DNA of 64,000 nt. Origin: Bacteroidota bacterium. GTDB lineage: Bacteria > Bacteroidota > Bacteroidia > Chitinophagales > Chitinophagaceae. Of the stretch, positions 8,182 to 17,202 are shown in pieces. Position 1 is the stretch's first letter. Each line of letters begins with the position of its first letter. The stretch covers positions 310,001 through 374,000 of the forward strand of contig CANHGS010000001.1 in assembly GCA_947460595.1 (NCBI GenBank), written 5' to 3'. The notes under the pieces are model-generated. The model was given only the letters and a program-made list of their open reading frames with translations, was not told the origin of the DNA and ran no database searches. The translations under genes and the position numbers were made by a program.

Positions 8182-8415
8182 ATGGAAGACCGTTTCAGAG
8201 AAAAACAGCAGAAAAGTTATACTTTGATGCGCATGACATATGACTTAACCATGGGTATTTTAATCCTTGGGATGGCAGTGATTTTGTTTTTTGCTGAAAA
8301 GTTCAACATTCAGCAAATTATAGAGGCAGATCTTGGATTCAGGTATCTGTTTGGTGGTATTTGCCTTCTATATGGTGGATTTAGGTTGTACAGAGGGATA
8401 AAGCGGGATTATTGA
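8182..8415 (+). CDS. Small two-helix membrane protein
   Basis: 77 aa: a short charged N-terminus, then helices at about 21-40 (LTMGILILGMAVILFF) and 51-66 (FRYLFGGICLLYGGFRLY), and a basic end. No family recognised. The stop is 1 nt from the start of the PstS-like lipoprotein gene and the TPR gene follows, so the three are almost certainly co-transcribed. Comparable small membrane proteins occur beside ExbD/TonB and PstS-like genes in other Bacteroidota (recalled, not checked). That hints at a role with the Ton motor. Confidence 0.7.
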   Translation: MEDRFREKQQKSYTLMRMTYDLTMGILILGMAVILFFAEKFNIQQIIEADLGFRYLFGGICLLYGGFRLYRGIKRDY

Positions 8416-8416
8416 T

Positions 8417-9340
8417 ATGAAGCAGTACAGAACAAACTTGATCATGTTGTTTGCCATTGCCCTATTGGGTGCTTGCAAAACCAAAACAAATCAAGTGGAT
8501 GATCGGGATACGCCTAACAAGGGCACTATTCGGATTAGTGTGGATGAGAGCTTTAAACCGGTGATGGAAGAACAGATTAAAGTGCATCATGCTTCTTTTC
8601 CGGATACTAAGATTATTGTGTCTTACAAACCAGAAGTAGAGTGTTTGAAAGACCTGCAAAATGACAGCACTAGAATGATTTTGATAGCCAGAGGGCTAAC
8701 TAAAAATGAAACAGCGTTCTTTGAATCAAAATTGAGTTTTCAGCCGCAGTTTGCCATTTTGGCTTATGATGCGGTGGCGGTTATTGTTAACCAAGCTTCT
8801 AAAGACAGCGTGTTTAGCATTGCCGATTTGAAAGATATGCTCAGCGGAAAAAGCAAAAGGATAGCCGTAATGGATGGAAAAAATGCCACCAGTACTGTTC
8901 GCTTTTTGCAAGACAGCATTTTAAAAGGAACTTCCTTTGGAGCCAATGTAGTGGCTTCTAAAAACAGTGCTGACGTTATAGATATTGTTTCAAAAAATGA
9001 AAACGTGGTTGGATTTGTAGGTTTGAGTTGGGTGGGAGATAGTTATGATCCCAAACAACAGGAACAACTCAAATCTATTCGGTTGGCCTTGGTAGAATGT
9101 GTTAGGTGTGTAGAGAAAGGATTCTTTGCAAAACCTTCTCAAGCAACCATCGCCTACGCGCAATACCCGCTTCCCAGACCCTTATACTATATAGTAAAAG
9201 AGAATACAGCGGGATTGGGTACCGGATTTATGAATTTTTTGAGTTTAGAAAGGGGACAGTTGATTTTTAAAAGAGCCTTATTGGTTCCTGCAAAAATGAA
9301 TTTCAACAAACGTTCCGGTAAAATAAAAGAGTCAGATTAA
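8417..9340 (+). CDS. PstS-like substrate-binding lipoprotein
   Basis: 307 aa. It has a lipoprotein signal peptide with lipobox LLGAC (Cys20), then a periplasmic-binding-protein fold of the PstS type: an N-terminal GTIRISVDESFKPVMEEQI strand-helix, a central AILAYDAVAVIVN segment (the hinge region of PstS homologs), and a C-terminal PLPRPLYYIVKEN block. No pstCAB permease or ATPase genes are adjacent, so it is unlikely to be a classical phosphate importer. It lies between a two-helix membrane protein and a TPR protein. In many Bacteroidota this group follows exbB-exbD-exbD-tonB, which here lies about 18.6 kb away. A role in Ton-motor or envelope function is inferred. Confidence 0.8.
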   Translation: MKQYRTNLIMLFAIALLGACKTKTNQVDDRDTPNKGTIRISVDESFKPVMEEQIKVHHASFPDTKIIVSYKPEVECLKDLQNDSTRMILIARGLTKNETAFFESKLSFQPQFAILAYDAVAVIVNQASKDSVFSIADLKDMLSGKSKRIAVMDGKNATSTVRFLQDSILKGTSFGANVVASKNSADVIDIVSKNENVVGFVGLSWVGDSYDPKQQEQLKSIRLALVECVRCVEKGFFAKPSQATIAYAQYPLPRPLYYIVKENTAGLGTGFMNFLSLERGQLIFKRALLVPAKMNFNKRSGKIKESD

Positions 9341-9365
9341 CAGAACAATGATAAAAAAAAGACAA

Positions 9366-11144
9366 ATGAAGAAGACCGTATCGCTGATGTTAACAGCTTT
9401 GGTTATGGTACAGTGCGCTATGGCACAATCTATACCAGATGGCATCAAATTGTTACAGGCCGTTTACAAGAACAAAACTGCAAAAGATGTTCTGCAAAAA
9501 GCCTATGATGCCAATCCTAAGGACCCCCAGGCAATCTACTGGTTGGGTATTGCAAATGTTGCTAAGAACCGTGAAGTATTGTCTGCTGATGGTGTTGCTG
9601 CCGCAAGGGCCATTTACCAAAAAGCATTACAAGACGGAGTGAATGATCCGTTAATTTGGGTGGGTCAAGGAACCATGGATATCTTGGAGTCTAACAATAT
9701 GAATGCTGCCAAACAAAAATTTGAGCAAGCCATTACTACTACTACTGAAACCAAGGGTAAAAACAAGGGTAAGCCAAGTGCTGCTATCTTGAATGCCATT
9801 GGATTTGCCAATTCATTGGGTAGTTCTACTATTGGTGATCCAATGTATGGTATTGAGAAGCTGAAACAAGCTGCTGCCATAGATTTGATCAATCCGGATA
9901 TTATGACCAATATGGGAATTTGCTACCTGAAAACGGGTGGTGAAAATGGGGGAGAAGCGGTAAAAGCTTTCCAAGACGCTATTAACCGTGACCCTAAAAA
10001 TGCTAGGGCTATGTGGCGTATTGGCAAGGTTTACCAAAGCCAAAACAACAAAGAATCTTTGGAGCAATATTTTAATAATGCTATTGCGGCTGATCCAACT
10101 TTCCCAGCGCCTTATTTAGAATTGTTCAACTACTATTCTAACAGAGACGTGGTTAAAGCCAAAAGTTATTTGGACGATTTCTTAAAATATGCTGATAAAG
10201 ATCCTTTGAACGATTTCTTCTATGCAGAATACTTGTTCCGTGCGGGTAAATATTCAGAGTCATTGGCCAAAGCCAAAGAAATTGAAGCCTCTGCTGGTTT
10301 GGCTGCTGCGCCAAGATTGAGCTTGTTATATGCGTATAACTATGACCGTTTGCTAGATAGTGTTGCAGCTCGCGACAACGTAATCAAATTCTTTGACGCC
10401 AAATTAGATATTCAAAGCCAAGACTATGAATTGGCAGTGAAACTCTTGTCTAAATTCCCAGGTAGAGAAGCGCAAACCGTGGGTTATTTAGAGCAAGCTA
10501 TTGGAAACGATACCTCTAGGGTTAACAAACTGAACTATATGAATCAGGCGGCTGATTTGTATGGTAAGGCAAAAATGTACAAAGAGCAATTGTTTTGGTT
10601 GAATAAAGTAATGGTTGCAAAAGGTAGCATGGGTGAAGGTGATTATTATCGCACCACACTCGCTGCATTGAACGCCAAAGACTTTACTCAAACCATGGAT
10701 TATGCCAAAAAGTATATGGCAGCTTTCCCTGAAAAGCCACAACCTTATAGCTTCTATAAAAGGGCAGCTATTGGTTCTGACCCAGATACTACTTCTGGTT
10801 CAGGTGTTGAAGCTTTGAAATATTTGGATTCTGTGTATGAAGCAGTAAACAAAGACAAATACAAAAAAGATATTTTCTTGAATAAGTACTATGCTATTTT
10901 GTATTATATTAATAAAACAAATAGCCTGAAGAAAAGCCCTGACTTTAAGGTGAAAAGCGATGGTACTAGGACTCCCGTAGTGGATCTGTTCCTAGATAAT
11001 TGCCAAAAAGGTCTGGCTGTGGCTGATAGTATGTTGGTTTTATACCCAGATGCAGCGGATGATAACAACAAATTTGCTGTAGGTGTAAAAGCTGAGTTGC
11101 AGAAAAACATTGACTATTACACTAAGCCACAGGGCAAAAAGTAA
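9366..11144 (+). CDS. Secreted tetratricopeptide-repeat protein
   Basis: 592 aa from the ATG at 9366 (an in-frame ATG at 9348 adds MIKKRQ). The signal peptide is MKKTVSLMLTALVMVQCAMAQ. The mature protein is almost all helical TPR-like repeats: DPQAIYWLGIANVAKN, NPDIMTNMGICYLKTG and DPKNARAMWRIGKVYQSQNN are clear copies in the first half, with degenerate repeats after residue 300. It is probably a periplasmic scaffold. It starts 25 nt after the PstS-like gene and closes that operon, followed by a good terminator at 11190. It is the last gene of the small-membrane/PstS/TPR trio. Confidence 0.85.
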   Translation: MKKTVSLMLTALVMVQCAMAQSIPDGIKLLQAVYKNKTAKDVLQKAYDANPKDPQAIYWLGIANVAKNREVLSADGVAAARAIYQKALQDGVNDPLIWVGQGTMDILESNNMNAAKQKFEQAITTTTETKGKNKGKPSAAILNAIGFANSLGSSTIGDPMYGIEKLKQAAAIDLINPDIMTNMGICYLKTGGENGGEAVKAFQDAINRDPKNARAMWRIGKVYQSQNNKESLEQYFNNAIAADPTFPAPYLELFNYYSNRDVVKAKSYLDDFLKYADKDPLNDFFYAEYLFRAGKYSESLAKAKEIEASAGLAAAPRLSLLYAYNYDRLLDSVAARDNVIKFFDAKLDIQSQDYELAVKLLSKFPGREAQTVGYLEQAIGNDTSRVNKLNYMNQAADLYGKAKMYKEQLFWLNKVMVAKGSMGEGDYYRTTLAALNAKDFTQTMDYAKKYMAAFPEKPQPYSFYKRAAIGSDPDTTSGSGVEALKYLDSVYEAVNKDKYKKDIFLNKYYAILYYINKTNSLKKSPDFKVKSDGTRTPVVDLFLDNCQKGLAVADSMLVLYPDAADDNNKFAVGVKAELQKNIDYYTKPQGKK

Positions 11145-11189
11145 TTTTCAACCTCAAAGAGGTCAAATACTAAAAAATCATAAGAAATT

Positions 11190-11217
11190 ACTCCCCATTT
11201 TGGGGAGTTTTTCTTTT
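11190..11217 (+). terminator. Rho-independent terminator after the TPR gene
   Basis: An 8-bp stem (ACTCCCCA / TGGGGAGT) closes a 3-nt loop and is followed by a T-rich run. It separates the TPR operon from nuoA. Confidence 0.8.
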
Positions 11218-11236
11218 ATATCCAGCGTAACACGCT

Positions 11237-11244
11237 TATTTTTG
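11237..11244 (+). promoter_or_regulatory. -7 element for the nuo operon
   Basis: TATTTTTG matches TAnnTTTG and lies 19 nt before the nuoA ATG, just after the upstream terminator. No good -33 element was seen. Confidence 0.45.
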
Positions 11245-11263
11245 CAGCACTTAAAATAAAAGC

Positions 11264-11665
11264 ATGAGCTGGCTGACCTTTTTATTGGATGTTAACGAAT
11301 CAAATACCGCCGCCAATTACTTGCCAATTGGCATTCAATTAATCTTTGCTGCGGGTTTTGTGGCTTCTATGATTGGATTATCCGCTTGGGTGGGCCCCAA
11401 ACGTAAAACTACTGACAAGTTGGAAACATTTGCCAGTGGAATTGCTTCACATGGCAATGCCCGCCAACCAATGGCTATCAAGTACTTCTTAGTAGCCATC
11501 CTCTTTGTACTATTTGATGTGGAAGTGATATTTTTCTATCCCTATGCGGTTAATTTTCGCGAACTAGGTTGGGGCGGTTTTAGTGCCCTACTCATGTTTG
11601 TGGGCTTTTTTGTTGTAGGATTCATCTATATTATTAAAAAAGGCGCATTGAAGTGGGAAGACTAG
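11264..11665 (+). CDS. nuoA: NADH-quinone oxidoreductase subunit A
   Basis: 133-aa complex I membrane subunit (ND3 homolog) with three helices. Characteristic features are the loop between TM1 and TM2 with KLETFASGIASHGNARQPM (here Ala-Ser-Gly replaces the usual E-C-G at the ND3 cysteine position) and the acidic FDVEVIFFYPYAVNF helix start. First gene of the nuoA-N run, which is complete and in standard order. NuoA, NuoH and NuoJ form the membrane interface near the quinone channel. Confidence 0.95.
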   Translation: MSWLTFLLDVNESNTAANYLPIGIQLIFAAGFVASMIGLSAWVGPKRKTTDKLETFASGIASHGNARQPMAIKYFLVAILFVLFDVEVIFFYPYAVNFRELGWGGFSALLMFVGFFVVGFIYIIKKGALKWED

Positions 11666-11767
11666 GATTGGTTGAATAGAACCAATGGTCAGTGAACTTA
11701 AAGGATGCTAACTGGTTATTATCCTAGTTCTTTTGACCTTTTAATTTTGACTTTTTAATTTGAAAAT

Positions 11768-12358
11768 ATGTCACGTCCGGTAAGATTCAATATCACACCC
11801 ATTGAGGCCAATATTTCTGATGCGGTTTCTGTTGCCGAAGCACCAGATGGATACGCAGGAGAAGGATTTTTTACCACTAAGCTGAGCGATGTGGTGGGTC
11901 TAGCCCGCAAAAACTCTCTTTGGCCCCTGCCTTTTGCCACTTCTTGCTGTGGCATTGAGTTCATGGCAACCATGGCTTCTCACTATGACCTTGCCCGCTT
12001 TGGTGCTGAAAGGGTGGGTTTCTCTCCTCGCCAGTGCGATTTACTCATGGTTATGGGTACTATTTCTAAGAAAATGGGCCCAGTACTCAAACAAGTGTAT
12101 TTACAAATGGCGGAACCCCGTTGGGTGATTTCTGTTGGCGCCTGTGCTTGTAGTGGAGGTATTTTTGATACTTATAGTGTATTGCAAGGAATTGATCAAG
12201 TGATTCCCGTAGACGTATATGTTCCAGGTTGCCCTCCACGTCCGGAAGCCATTTTGGATGGTTTTATGAAAGTGCAAGAATTGGTTGGTCAAGAAAGTAT
12301 TCGCAGAAGAAATAGTGACCAGTACAAGGCCCTGATGAACAGTTATGGAATTGAATAA
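11768..12358 (+). CDS. nuoB: NADH-quinone oxidoreductase subunit B
   Basis: 196 aa (PSST homolog). It carries the terminal 4Fe-4S cluster N2 that hands electrons to quinone. The cluster ligands are visible: the tandem C60-C61 in FATSCCGIEF, C126 in VGACACSGG and C155 in VPGCPPRPEAI. Peripheral-arm subunit at the quinone site with NuoD. The 102-nt spacer from nuoA contains a T-rich direct repeat that is partly shared with the nuoF-nuoG spacer. Confidence 0.97.
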   Translation: MSRPVRFNITPIEANISDAVSVAEAPDGYAGEGFFTTKLSDVVGLARKNSLWPLPFATSCCGIEFMATMASHYDLARFGAERVGFSPRQCDLLMVMGTISKKMGPVLKQVYLQMAEPRWVISVGACACSGGIFDTYSVLQGIDQVIPVDVYVPGCPPRPEAILDGFMKVQELVGQESIRRRNSDQYKALMNSYGIE

Positions 12359-12383
12359 TCCTTTTTAAGGTAATCAGATTGAA

Positions 12384-12890
12384 ATGGCATTAAGAAACGA
12401 ACACGTACAACAAAGACTATCAGAAAAATTTGGAGCATTGGTCTCTAATTTTGAAGAACCCTATGGCATGCTCAGCTTTGAAGTTGAAAAAGACCAGAAC
12501 CTAAAAGTCTTGCAATTTCTACACGATGAGGCGGACTTGAATTTTCAGTTCTTGACCGATTTATGTGCAGTCAATTATCCAGATCAGCCTGGAAGAGAAC
12601 TGGCTGTTGTGTATCATTTGCACAACCTAAAAGACAATCTTCGCATTCGCTTTAAAGTCTTTGCACCCGTGGCACAGCCCGATGTATTTACTGCTACCAA
12701 ACTCTATTCAGCAGCCAACTGGATGGAGCGTGAAACCTATGACTTTTTTGGAGTGAATTTTGTAGGTCACCCCAACCTAATTAGGATTTTGAACGTAGAC
12801 GAAATGGATTATTTTCCATTAAGAAAAGAGTTTCCGCTGGAAGACCAAACCCGTATTGACAAAGACGATCAAATGTTTGGCAGAGGATAA
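12384..12890 (+). CDS. nuoC: NADH-quinone oxidoreductase subunit C
   Basis: 168-aa 30-kDa-type subunit of the connecting fragment. The family signature is in ANWMERETYDFFGVNFVGHP, followed by the acidic/aromatic PLRKEFPLE stretch. It is a separate gene from nuoD, not the NuoCD fusion of enterobacteria. It has no cofactors and links NuoB/D to the rest of the peripheral arm. Spacing is 25 nt from nuoB and 11 nt to nuoD. Confidence 0.95.
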   Translation: MALRNEHVQQRLSEKFGALVSNFEEPYGMLSFEVEKDQNLKVLQFLHDEADLNFQFLTDLCAVNYPDQPGRELAVVYHLHNLKDNLRIRFKVFAPVAQPDVFTATKLYSAANWMERETYDFFGVNFVGHPNLIRILNVDEMDYFPLRKEFPLEDQTRIDKDDQMFGRG

Positions 12891-12901
12891 AATAGACTTA
12901 T

Positions 12902-14134
12902 ATGACAGAGCATCATCAACACCATATTAAACTTCCGGAAGGATCCATAGAAAAGCAGACTACTACGCTAAATATGGGGCCTACACACCCTGCCACTCAC
13001 GGTGTATTCCAGAATATCATGGAATTGGATGGAGAGAGGATTGTATCAGCTGAACAAACCGTGGGTTATATACACCGTGCGTTTGAGAAATTGGCTGAGC
13101 GCAGACCCTTGAACCAGATTACTCCTATCACAGACCGATTGAATTATTGTAGTAGCCCTATTAATAATATTGGCTGGCACTTGACCTGTGAAAAACTCCT
13201 GAATGTACAAACCCCTAAGCGTGTAGATTATCTCCGCATCATCATTATGGAATTGGCCCGAATTGCGGATCATTTGATTTGTAATTCCATCATGGGTGTG
13301 GATACAGGTGCTTATACAGGTTTCATGTACATCATGCAATACCGCGAATTAATCTATGAAATATATGAAGAAGTATGTGGGTCCCGCCTTACTACTAATA
13401 TTGGGCGTATTGGCGGTTTTGAAAGGGATTTCTCAAATACGGCATTTACGAAACTCGAGAAATTCTTAAAGGAATATCCGGCCGCTTTGCGTGAATTGGA
13501 AAACCTATTTACACGCAACCGAATTTTTATGGATCGTACTATTGGTGCGGGGCCTATTAGTGCAGAACGTGCTTTGAATTATGGCTTTACCGGACCAAAC
13601 TTACGCGCGGCTGGTGTTGACTATGACGTTCGTGTTCACACACCTTATAGCAGCTATGAAGACTTTGATTTTAAAGTGCCTGTAGGAACTACTGGTGATA
13701 GCTATGACCGTTTCTTGGTGCGCAATGGAGAAATGTGGGAGAGCTTGAGCATCATTAATCAAGCTTATCAAAAAGTACAAGCATTTAAGGGCACTGATGC
13801 CGATGTATTTCATGCAGACGTTCCAGAATATTATTTGCCTAAAAAAGAAGACGTCTATACCAAGATGGAAGCTTTGATCTGGCATTTTAAAATAGTCATG
13901 GGAGAGGTTGAAATGCCAAAAGGTGAAGTTTATTCAGCAGTGGAAGGTGGTAATGGTGAACTTGGATTCTATTTAATCAGCGATGGTGGTAGAACCCCTT
14001 TCCGTTTGCATTTCCGCAGACCTTCTTTTATCTATTACCAAGCTTATTCTGAACTGGTAGTAGGTGGTATGTTAAGCGATGCCATTGTGGTCATGAGTAG
14101 CTTAAACCTGATTGCAGGTGAGCTGGATGCTTAA
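12902..14134 (+). CDS. nuoD: NADH-quinone oxidoreductase subunit D
   Basis: 410 aa (49-kDa subunit), which evolved from the NiFe-hydrogenase large subunit and forms the quinone-binding pocket with NuoB. Conserved blocks are MGPTHPATHGVF near the N-terminus (quinone-site His), GYIHRAFEKLAE, and GELGFYLISDGG with PFRLHFRRPSF near the C-terminus. The N-terminus has a His-rich stretch (TEHHQHHIKLPEG) that looks lineage-specific. Confidence 0.97.
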   Translation: MTEHHQHHIKLPEGSIEKQTTTLNMGPTHPATHGVFQNIMELDGERIVSAEQTVGYIHRAFEKLAERRPLNQITPITDRLNYCSSPINNIGWHLTCEKLLNVQTPKRVDYLRIIIMELARIADHLICNSIMGVDTGAYTGFMYIMQYRELIYEIYEEVCGSRLTTNIGRIGGFERDFSNTAFTKLEKFLKEYPAALRELENLFTRNRIFMDRTIGAGPISAERALNYGFTGPNLRAAGVDYDVRVHTPYSSYEDFDFKVPVGTTGDSYDRFLVRNGEMWESLSIINQAYQKVQAFKGTDADVFHADVPEYYLPKKEDVYTKMEALIWHFKIVMGEVEMPKGEVYSAVEGGNGELGFYLISDGGRTPFRLHFRRPSFIYYQAYSELVVGGMLSDAIVVMSSLNLIAGELDA

Positions 14135-14175
14135 TAGTTGGTATTAATTTGAATCATTGAAATTGAGATAACCGT

Positions 14176-14676
14176 ATGGTACAATTTTCAGAAGCGCAGA
14201 TGGCAAAAGTGAACCAGATCATTGCTCGCTATCCAGAAGGAAAGCAGAAGAGTGCACTCTTGCCTTTATTGCATTTGGCACAAGACAGTTTTGGCGGATG
14301 GTTGAGCGCAGAGACCATGGATTATGTGGCTGAACTCTTGCAGATCACTCCCATTGAAGTATATGAAGTAGCAACTTTCTACAGCATGTACAATACCAAA
14401 CCAGTTGGTAAATATTTGTTTGAAGTTTGTCAAACTGGCCCTTGTATGTTAAATGGCAGCGACAATATCATTGACTATATAGGAAAGACCTTGGGCATTA
14501 AACCAGGAGAAACTACTACTGACGGACTTTTCACTTTGAAAACAGTGGAATGTTTGGGTGCTTGTGGTTATGCTCCCATGATGCAATTGGGCAAACATTA
14601 TAGAGAACATTTGACTAAAGAAAAAGTGGATGCAATCATTGCGGAATGCAGATCAGCTGCAGCCGCGAACAACTAA
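14176..14676 (+). CDS. nuoE: NADH-quinone oxidoreductase subunit E
   Basis: 166-aa 24-kDa subunit with a thioredoxin-like fold that binds the 2Fe-2S cluster N1a. The four ligands are C85 and C90 (EVCQTGPCMLNG) and C126 and C130 (VECLGACGYAPMM). The N-terminal helical part (LPLLHLAQDSFGGW) is typical. It forms the NADH-dehydrogenase module with NuoF and NuoG and ends 3 nt before nuoF. Confidence 0.97.
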   Translation: MVQFSEAQMAKVNQIIARYPEGKQKSALLPLLHLAQDSFGGWLSAETMDYVAELLQITPIEVYEVATFYSMYNTKPVGKYLFEVCQTGPCMLNGSDNIIDYIGKTLGIKPGETTTDGLFTLKTVECLGACGYAPMMQLGKHYREHLTKEKVDAIIAECRSAAAANN

Positions 14677-14679
14677 TAT

Positions 14680-16032
14680 ATGGGAAGAAAACTATTACTA
14701 GAAAAAGCGCATGTAGAAGGGATTCGCAGTTTTGAAGTCTACCGCAGAGAAGGTGGTTACCGCAGCGTGGAAAAGGCTTTGAAAACCATGTCTCCTGAAG
14801 AGATTGTGGAAGAAGTGAAGAAGAGTGGTCTACGTGGCAGAGGTGGTGCGGGTTTCCCTGCAGGTATGAAATGGAGTTTTATTGCAAAACCAGAAGGCGT
14901 TCCACGTCACTTGGTTTGCAATGCAGACGAAAGTGAGCCAGGTACTTTTAAAGATCGTTACTTGATGGAATTTATTCCTCACTTATTGATTGAAGGTTTG
15001 ATTGTTTCCAGTTTTGCACTGGGTAGCAATGCCACTTATATTTATATCCGTGGTGAATACGCTTGGATTCCAGATATCTTAGAAGAGGCCATCGCGGAAG
15101 CCAAAGCAAACGGCTTCTTGGGCAAGAATATTTTAGGTACTGGTTTTGACTGTGAGATCTATGTTCAACGCGGTGCTGGTGCTTATATCTGCGGTGAAGA
15201 AACTGCCTTAATTGAATCCTTAGAAGGTAAACGAGGTAACCCAAGAATCAAACCTCCATTCCCTGCTATCAAGGGTGTTTGGGGTAGACCTACGGTGGTA
15301 AACAACGTAGAAACTTTGGCTTCTGTAGTTCCTATTATCAATGAAGGCGGTGAAGAATACGCTAAGATTGGTGTGGGTAAATCTACTGGTACCAAACTCA
15401 TCTCTGCTTGCGGTAATATTAACAAACCTGGTGTCTTTGAGATTGACATGACCATTTCGGTAGAAGAATTTATTTATAGTGATGAATATTGTGGAGGCAT
15501 CGCCAACGGCAAAAGATTAAAAGCCTGTATTCCAGGTGGATCATCGGTACCTATTTTACCTGCTAACCTGATGCTTAAAACAGCCAAGGGTGAAACACGT
15601 TACATGAACTATGAGAGCTTGAGCGATGGTGGTTTTGCCACTGGTTCCATGATGGGTTCTGGTGGTTTTATTGTATTGGATGAAGACCAATGTGTGGTGA
15701 GAAATACCTATTCTTTGGCAAGATTCTATAGACACGAAAGTTGCGGTCAGTGTTCTCCTTGCCGTGAGGGAACTGGTTGGATGGAAAAGCTATTGTATCG
15801 CTTAGAAAAAGGCGAGGGCAAGAGTAGTGATATTGATTTGCTTTGGGATATTCAACGCAAGATTGAAGGAAATACCATTTGTCCTTTGGGTGACGCTGCA
15901 GCATGGCCCGTAGCCGCTGCGATCCGTCATTTTAGGGATGAATTTGAATGGCATGTAAGCCATGCAGCAGAAGCGCAGACCAGGAATTTTGGATTGGCTC
16001 ATTACTCAGATCCTATTCACGTGCCTGCTTAA
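14680..16032 (+). CDS. nuoF: NADH-quinone oxidoreductase subunit F (NADH/FMN binding)
   Basis: 450-aa 51-kDa subunit. It oxidises NADH with FMN and passes electrons through cluster N3. The NADH/FMN site is visible in LRGRGGAGFPAGMKW (about 51-65) and GAGAYICGEETALIESLEGK (about 165-184). N3 ligands are C355/C358/C361 in ESCGQCSPCREGTGW, plus the later Cys in GNTICPLGDAAAWP. Full length for the family. Confidence 0.97.
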   Translation: MGRKLLLEKAHVEGIRSFEVYRREGGYRSVEKALKTMSPEEIVEEVKKSGLRGRGGAGFPAGMKWSFIAKPEGVPRHLVCNADESEPGTFKDRYLMEFIPHLLIEGLIVSSFALGSNATYIYIRGEYAWIPDILEEAIAEAKANGFLGKNILGTGFDCEIYVQRGAGAYICGEETALIESLEGKRGNPRIKPPFPAIKGVWGRPTVVNNVETLASVVPIINEGGEEYAKIGVGKSTGTKLISACGNINKPGVFEIDMTISVEEFIYSDEYCGGIANGKRLKACIPGGSSVPILPANLMLKTAKGETRYMNYESLSDGGFATGSMMGSGGFIVLDEDQCVVRNTYSLARFYRHESCGQCSPCREGTGWMEKLLYRLEKGEGKSSDIDLLWDIQRKIEGNTICPLGDAAAWPVAAAIRHFRDEFEWHVSHAAEAQTRNFGLAHYSDPIHVPA

Positions 16033-16095
16033 TTTAGAAATGTTTAAAGGGTCAGGATGCTGACTTTTGACTTTTGACTTTTGAATTTTTAAGAA

Positions 16096-17193
16096 ATGTC
16101 CGATACAACATTATTCAAAGTTACCATTGACAACATCAGTATAGATGTGCCTGCTGGTACCACCATTTTAAACGCAGCGCGGATGATTGGTGGCGATGTG
16201 GCTCCTCCTGCCATGTGCTATTATAGCAAGCTGGAAGGCAGCGGTGGTAAATGCCGTACCTGTTTGGTAGAAGTGAGCAAGGGTTCTGAAAAAGATCCAC
16301 GCCCCATGCCTAAGCTGGTAGCTTCTTGCCGCACTACCGTGATGGATGGTATGGAAGTAAAAAATATTACCAGCCCCAAAGTAGTTGATGCAAGAGCAGG
16401 GGTTGTAGAATTCTTGTTGCTCAATCATCCTTTGGATTGTCCTATTTGTGACCAAGCTGGTGAATGTCATTTACAAGATCTTAGCTATGAGCATGGTAAA
16501 GAAGGTACGCGTTATGAATTTCAACGCAGAACCTTTAAAAAACATGATTTGGGTAAATACATTCAGCTGCACATGACGCGTTGCATTCTATGCTACAGAT
16601 GTGTATTTGCGGCTGATCAGTTGACAGGAAAAAGGGAACATGGTATTTTGGATAGGGGTGACCATTCTGAGATTGCTACCATGATTGAAAAGAATTTGCA
16701 AAACGATTTTATTGGCAACGTGATTGACGTTTGTCCAGTAGGTGCTCTAACCGATAAAACTTTCCGTTTTAAAAATCGCGTATGGTTTCTTAAACCTATG
16801 AACGCACACCGTGACTGCCCTACTTGTAGTGGTAAAGTGACGCTGTGGAATAGGGGAGAAGAAGTGTTCCGTGTTACAGCAAGAAAAGACCAGTGGGGTG
16901 AGGTAGAAGATTGGATCTGCAACGAATGCCGTTTTGAGAAAAAACAATCAAGTGACTGGACCATTGAAGGGCCAAGATTGATTGATAGGCATTCTGTTAT
17001 TTCACAAGGACATTATGCGGGTACGGTGGGTACCCATATGCCAACTGAAACCATTGAAGCTGTGCTAAATGGCAGAAAACCAAAATTGTTGATGGACATA
17101 CATGAGGTGAGTGAAGTAAATAGACCCAAGATTGAATTGAGCAAGATCAATGGTCCTGCCCATTCCAACAATTTTAATCCTGATAACGACTAA
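16096..17193 (+). CDS. nuoG: Short NADH-quinone oxidoreductase subunit G (Fe-S domain only)
   Basis: 365 aa, less than half the usual NuoG length: it lacks the C-terminal molybdopterin-oxidoreductase-like domain. The electron-transfer part is complete. The N-terminal 2Fe-2S domain has C41, C53, C56 and C78. The HxxxCxxCx5C cluster is H111, C115, C118 and C124 (NHPLDCPICDQAGEC). The next 4Fe-4S has C163, C166, C169 and C213. A further pair of CxxC motifs (C241/C244 and C275/C278) could hold an extra metal site. nuoH starts 10 nt after the stop and no remnant of the missing domain is seen, so this is a natural short form, as is common in Bacteroidota (recalled), not a frameshift. Confidence 0.93.
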   Translation: MSDTTLFKVTIDNISIDVPAGTTILNAARMIGGDVAPPAMCYYSKLEGSGGKCRTCLVEVSKGSEKDPRPMPKLVASCRTTVMDGMEVKNITSPKVVDARAGVVEFLLLNHPLDCPICDQAGECHLQDLSYEHGKEGTRYEFQRRTFKKHDLGKYIQLHMTRCILCYRCVFAADQLTGKREHGILDRGDHSEIATMIEKNLQNDFIGNVIDVCPVGALTDKTFRFKNRVWFLKPMNAHRDCPTCSGKVTLWNRGEEVFRVTARKDQWGEVEDWICNECRFEKKQSSDWTIEGPRLIDRHSVISQGHYAGTVGTHMPTETIEAVLNGRKPKLLMDIHEVSEVNRPKIELSKINGPAHSNNFNPDND

Positions 17194-17202
17194 TAGGAAA
17201 TC

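Noticed and set aside
8417..9340. Phosphate-import PstS of a Pst ABC transporter
   Set aside because: The fold is PstS-like, but pstC, pstA and pstB are absent and the neighbours are a small membrane protein and a TPR protein.
16062..16090. CRISPR or large tandem array suggested by the gactttt repeats
   Set aside because: Only 7-nt units with about four copies and no spacers. Too short and simple.
16096..17193. Frameshifted or truncated nuoG pseudogene
   Set aside because: All Fe-S ligands are present and nuoH follows after 10 nt with no leftover domain, so it is a natural short form.
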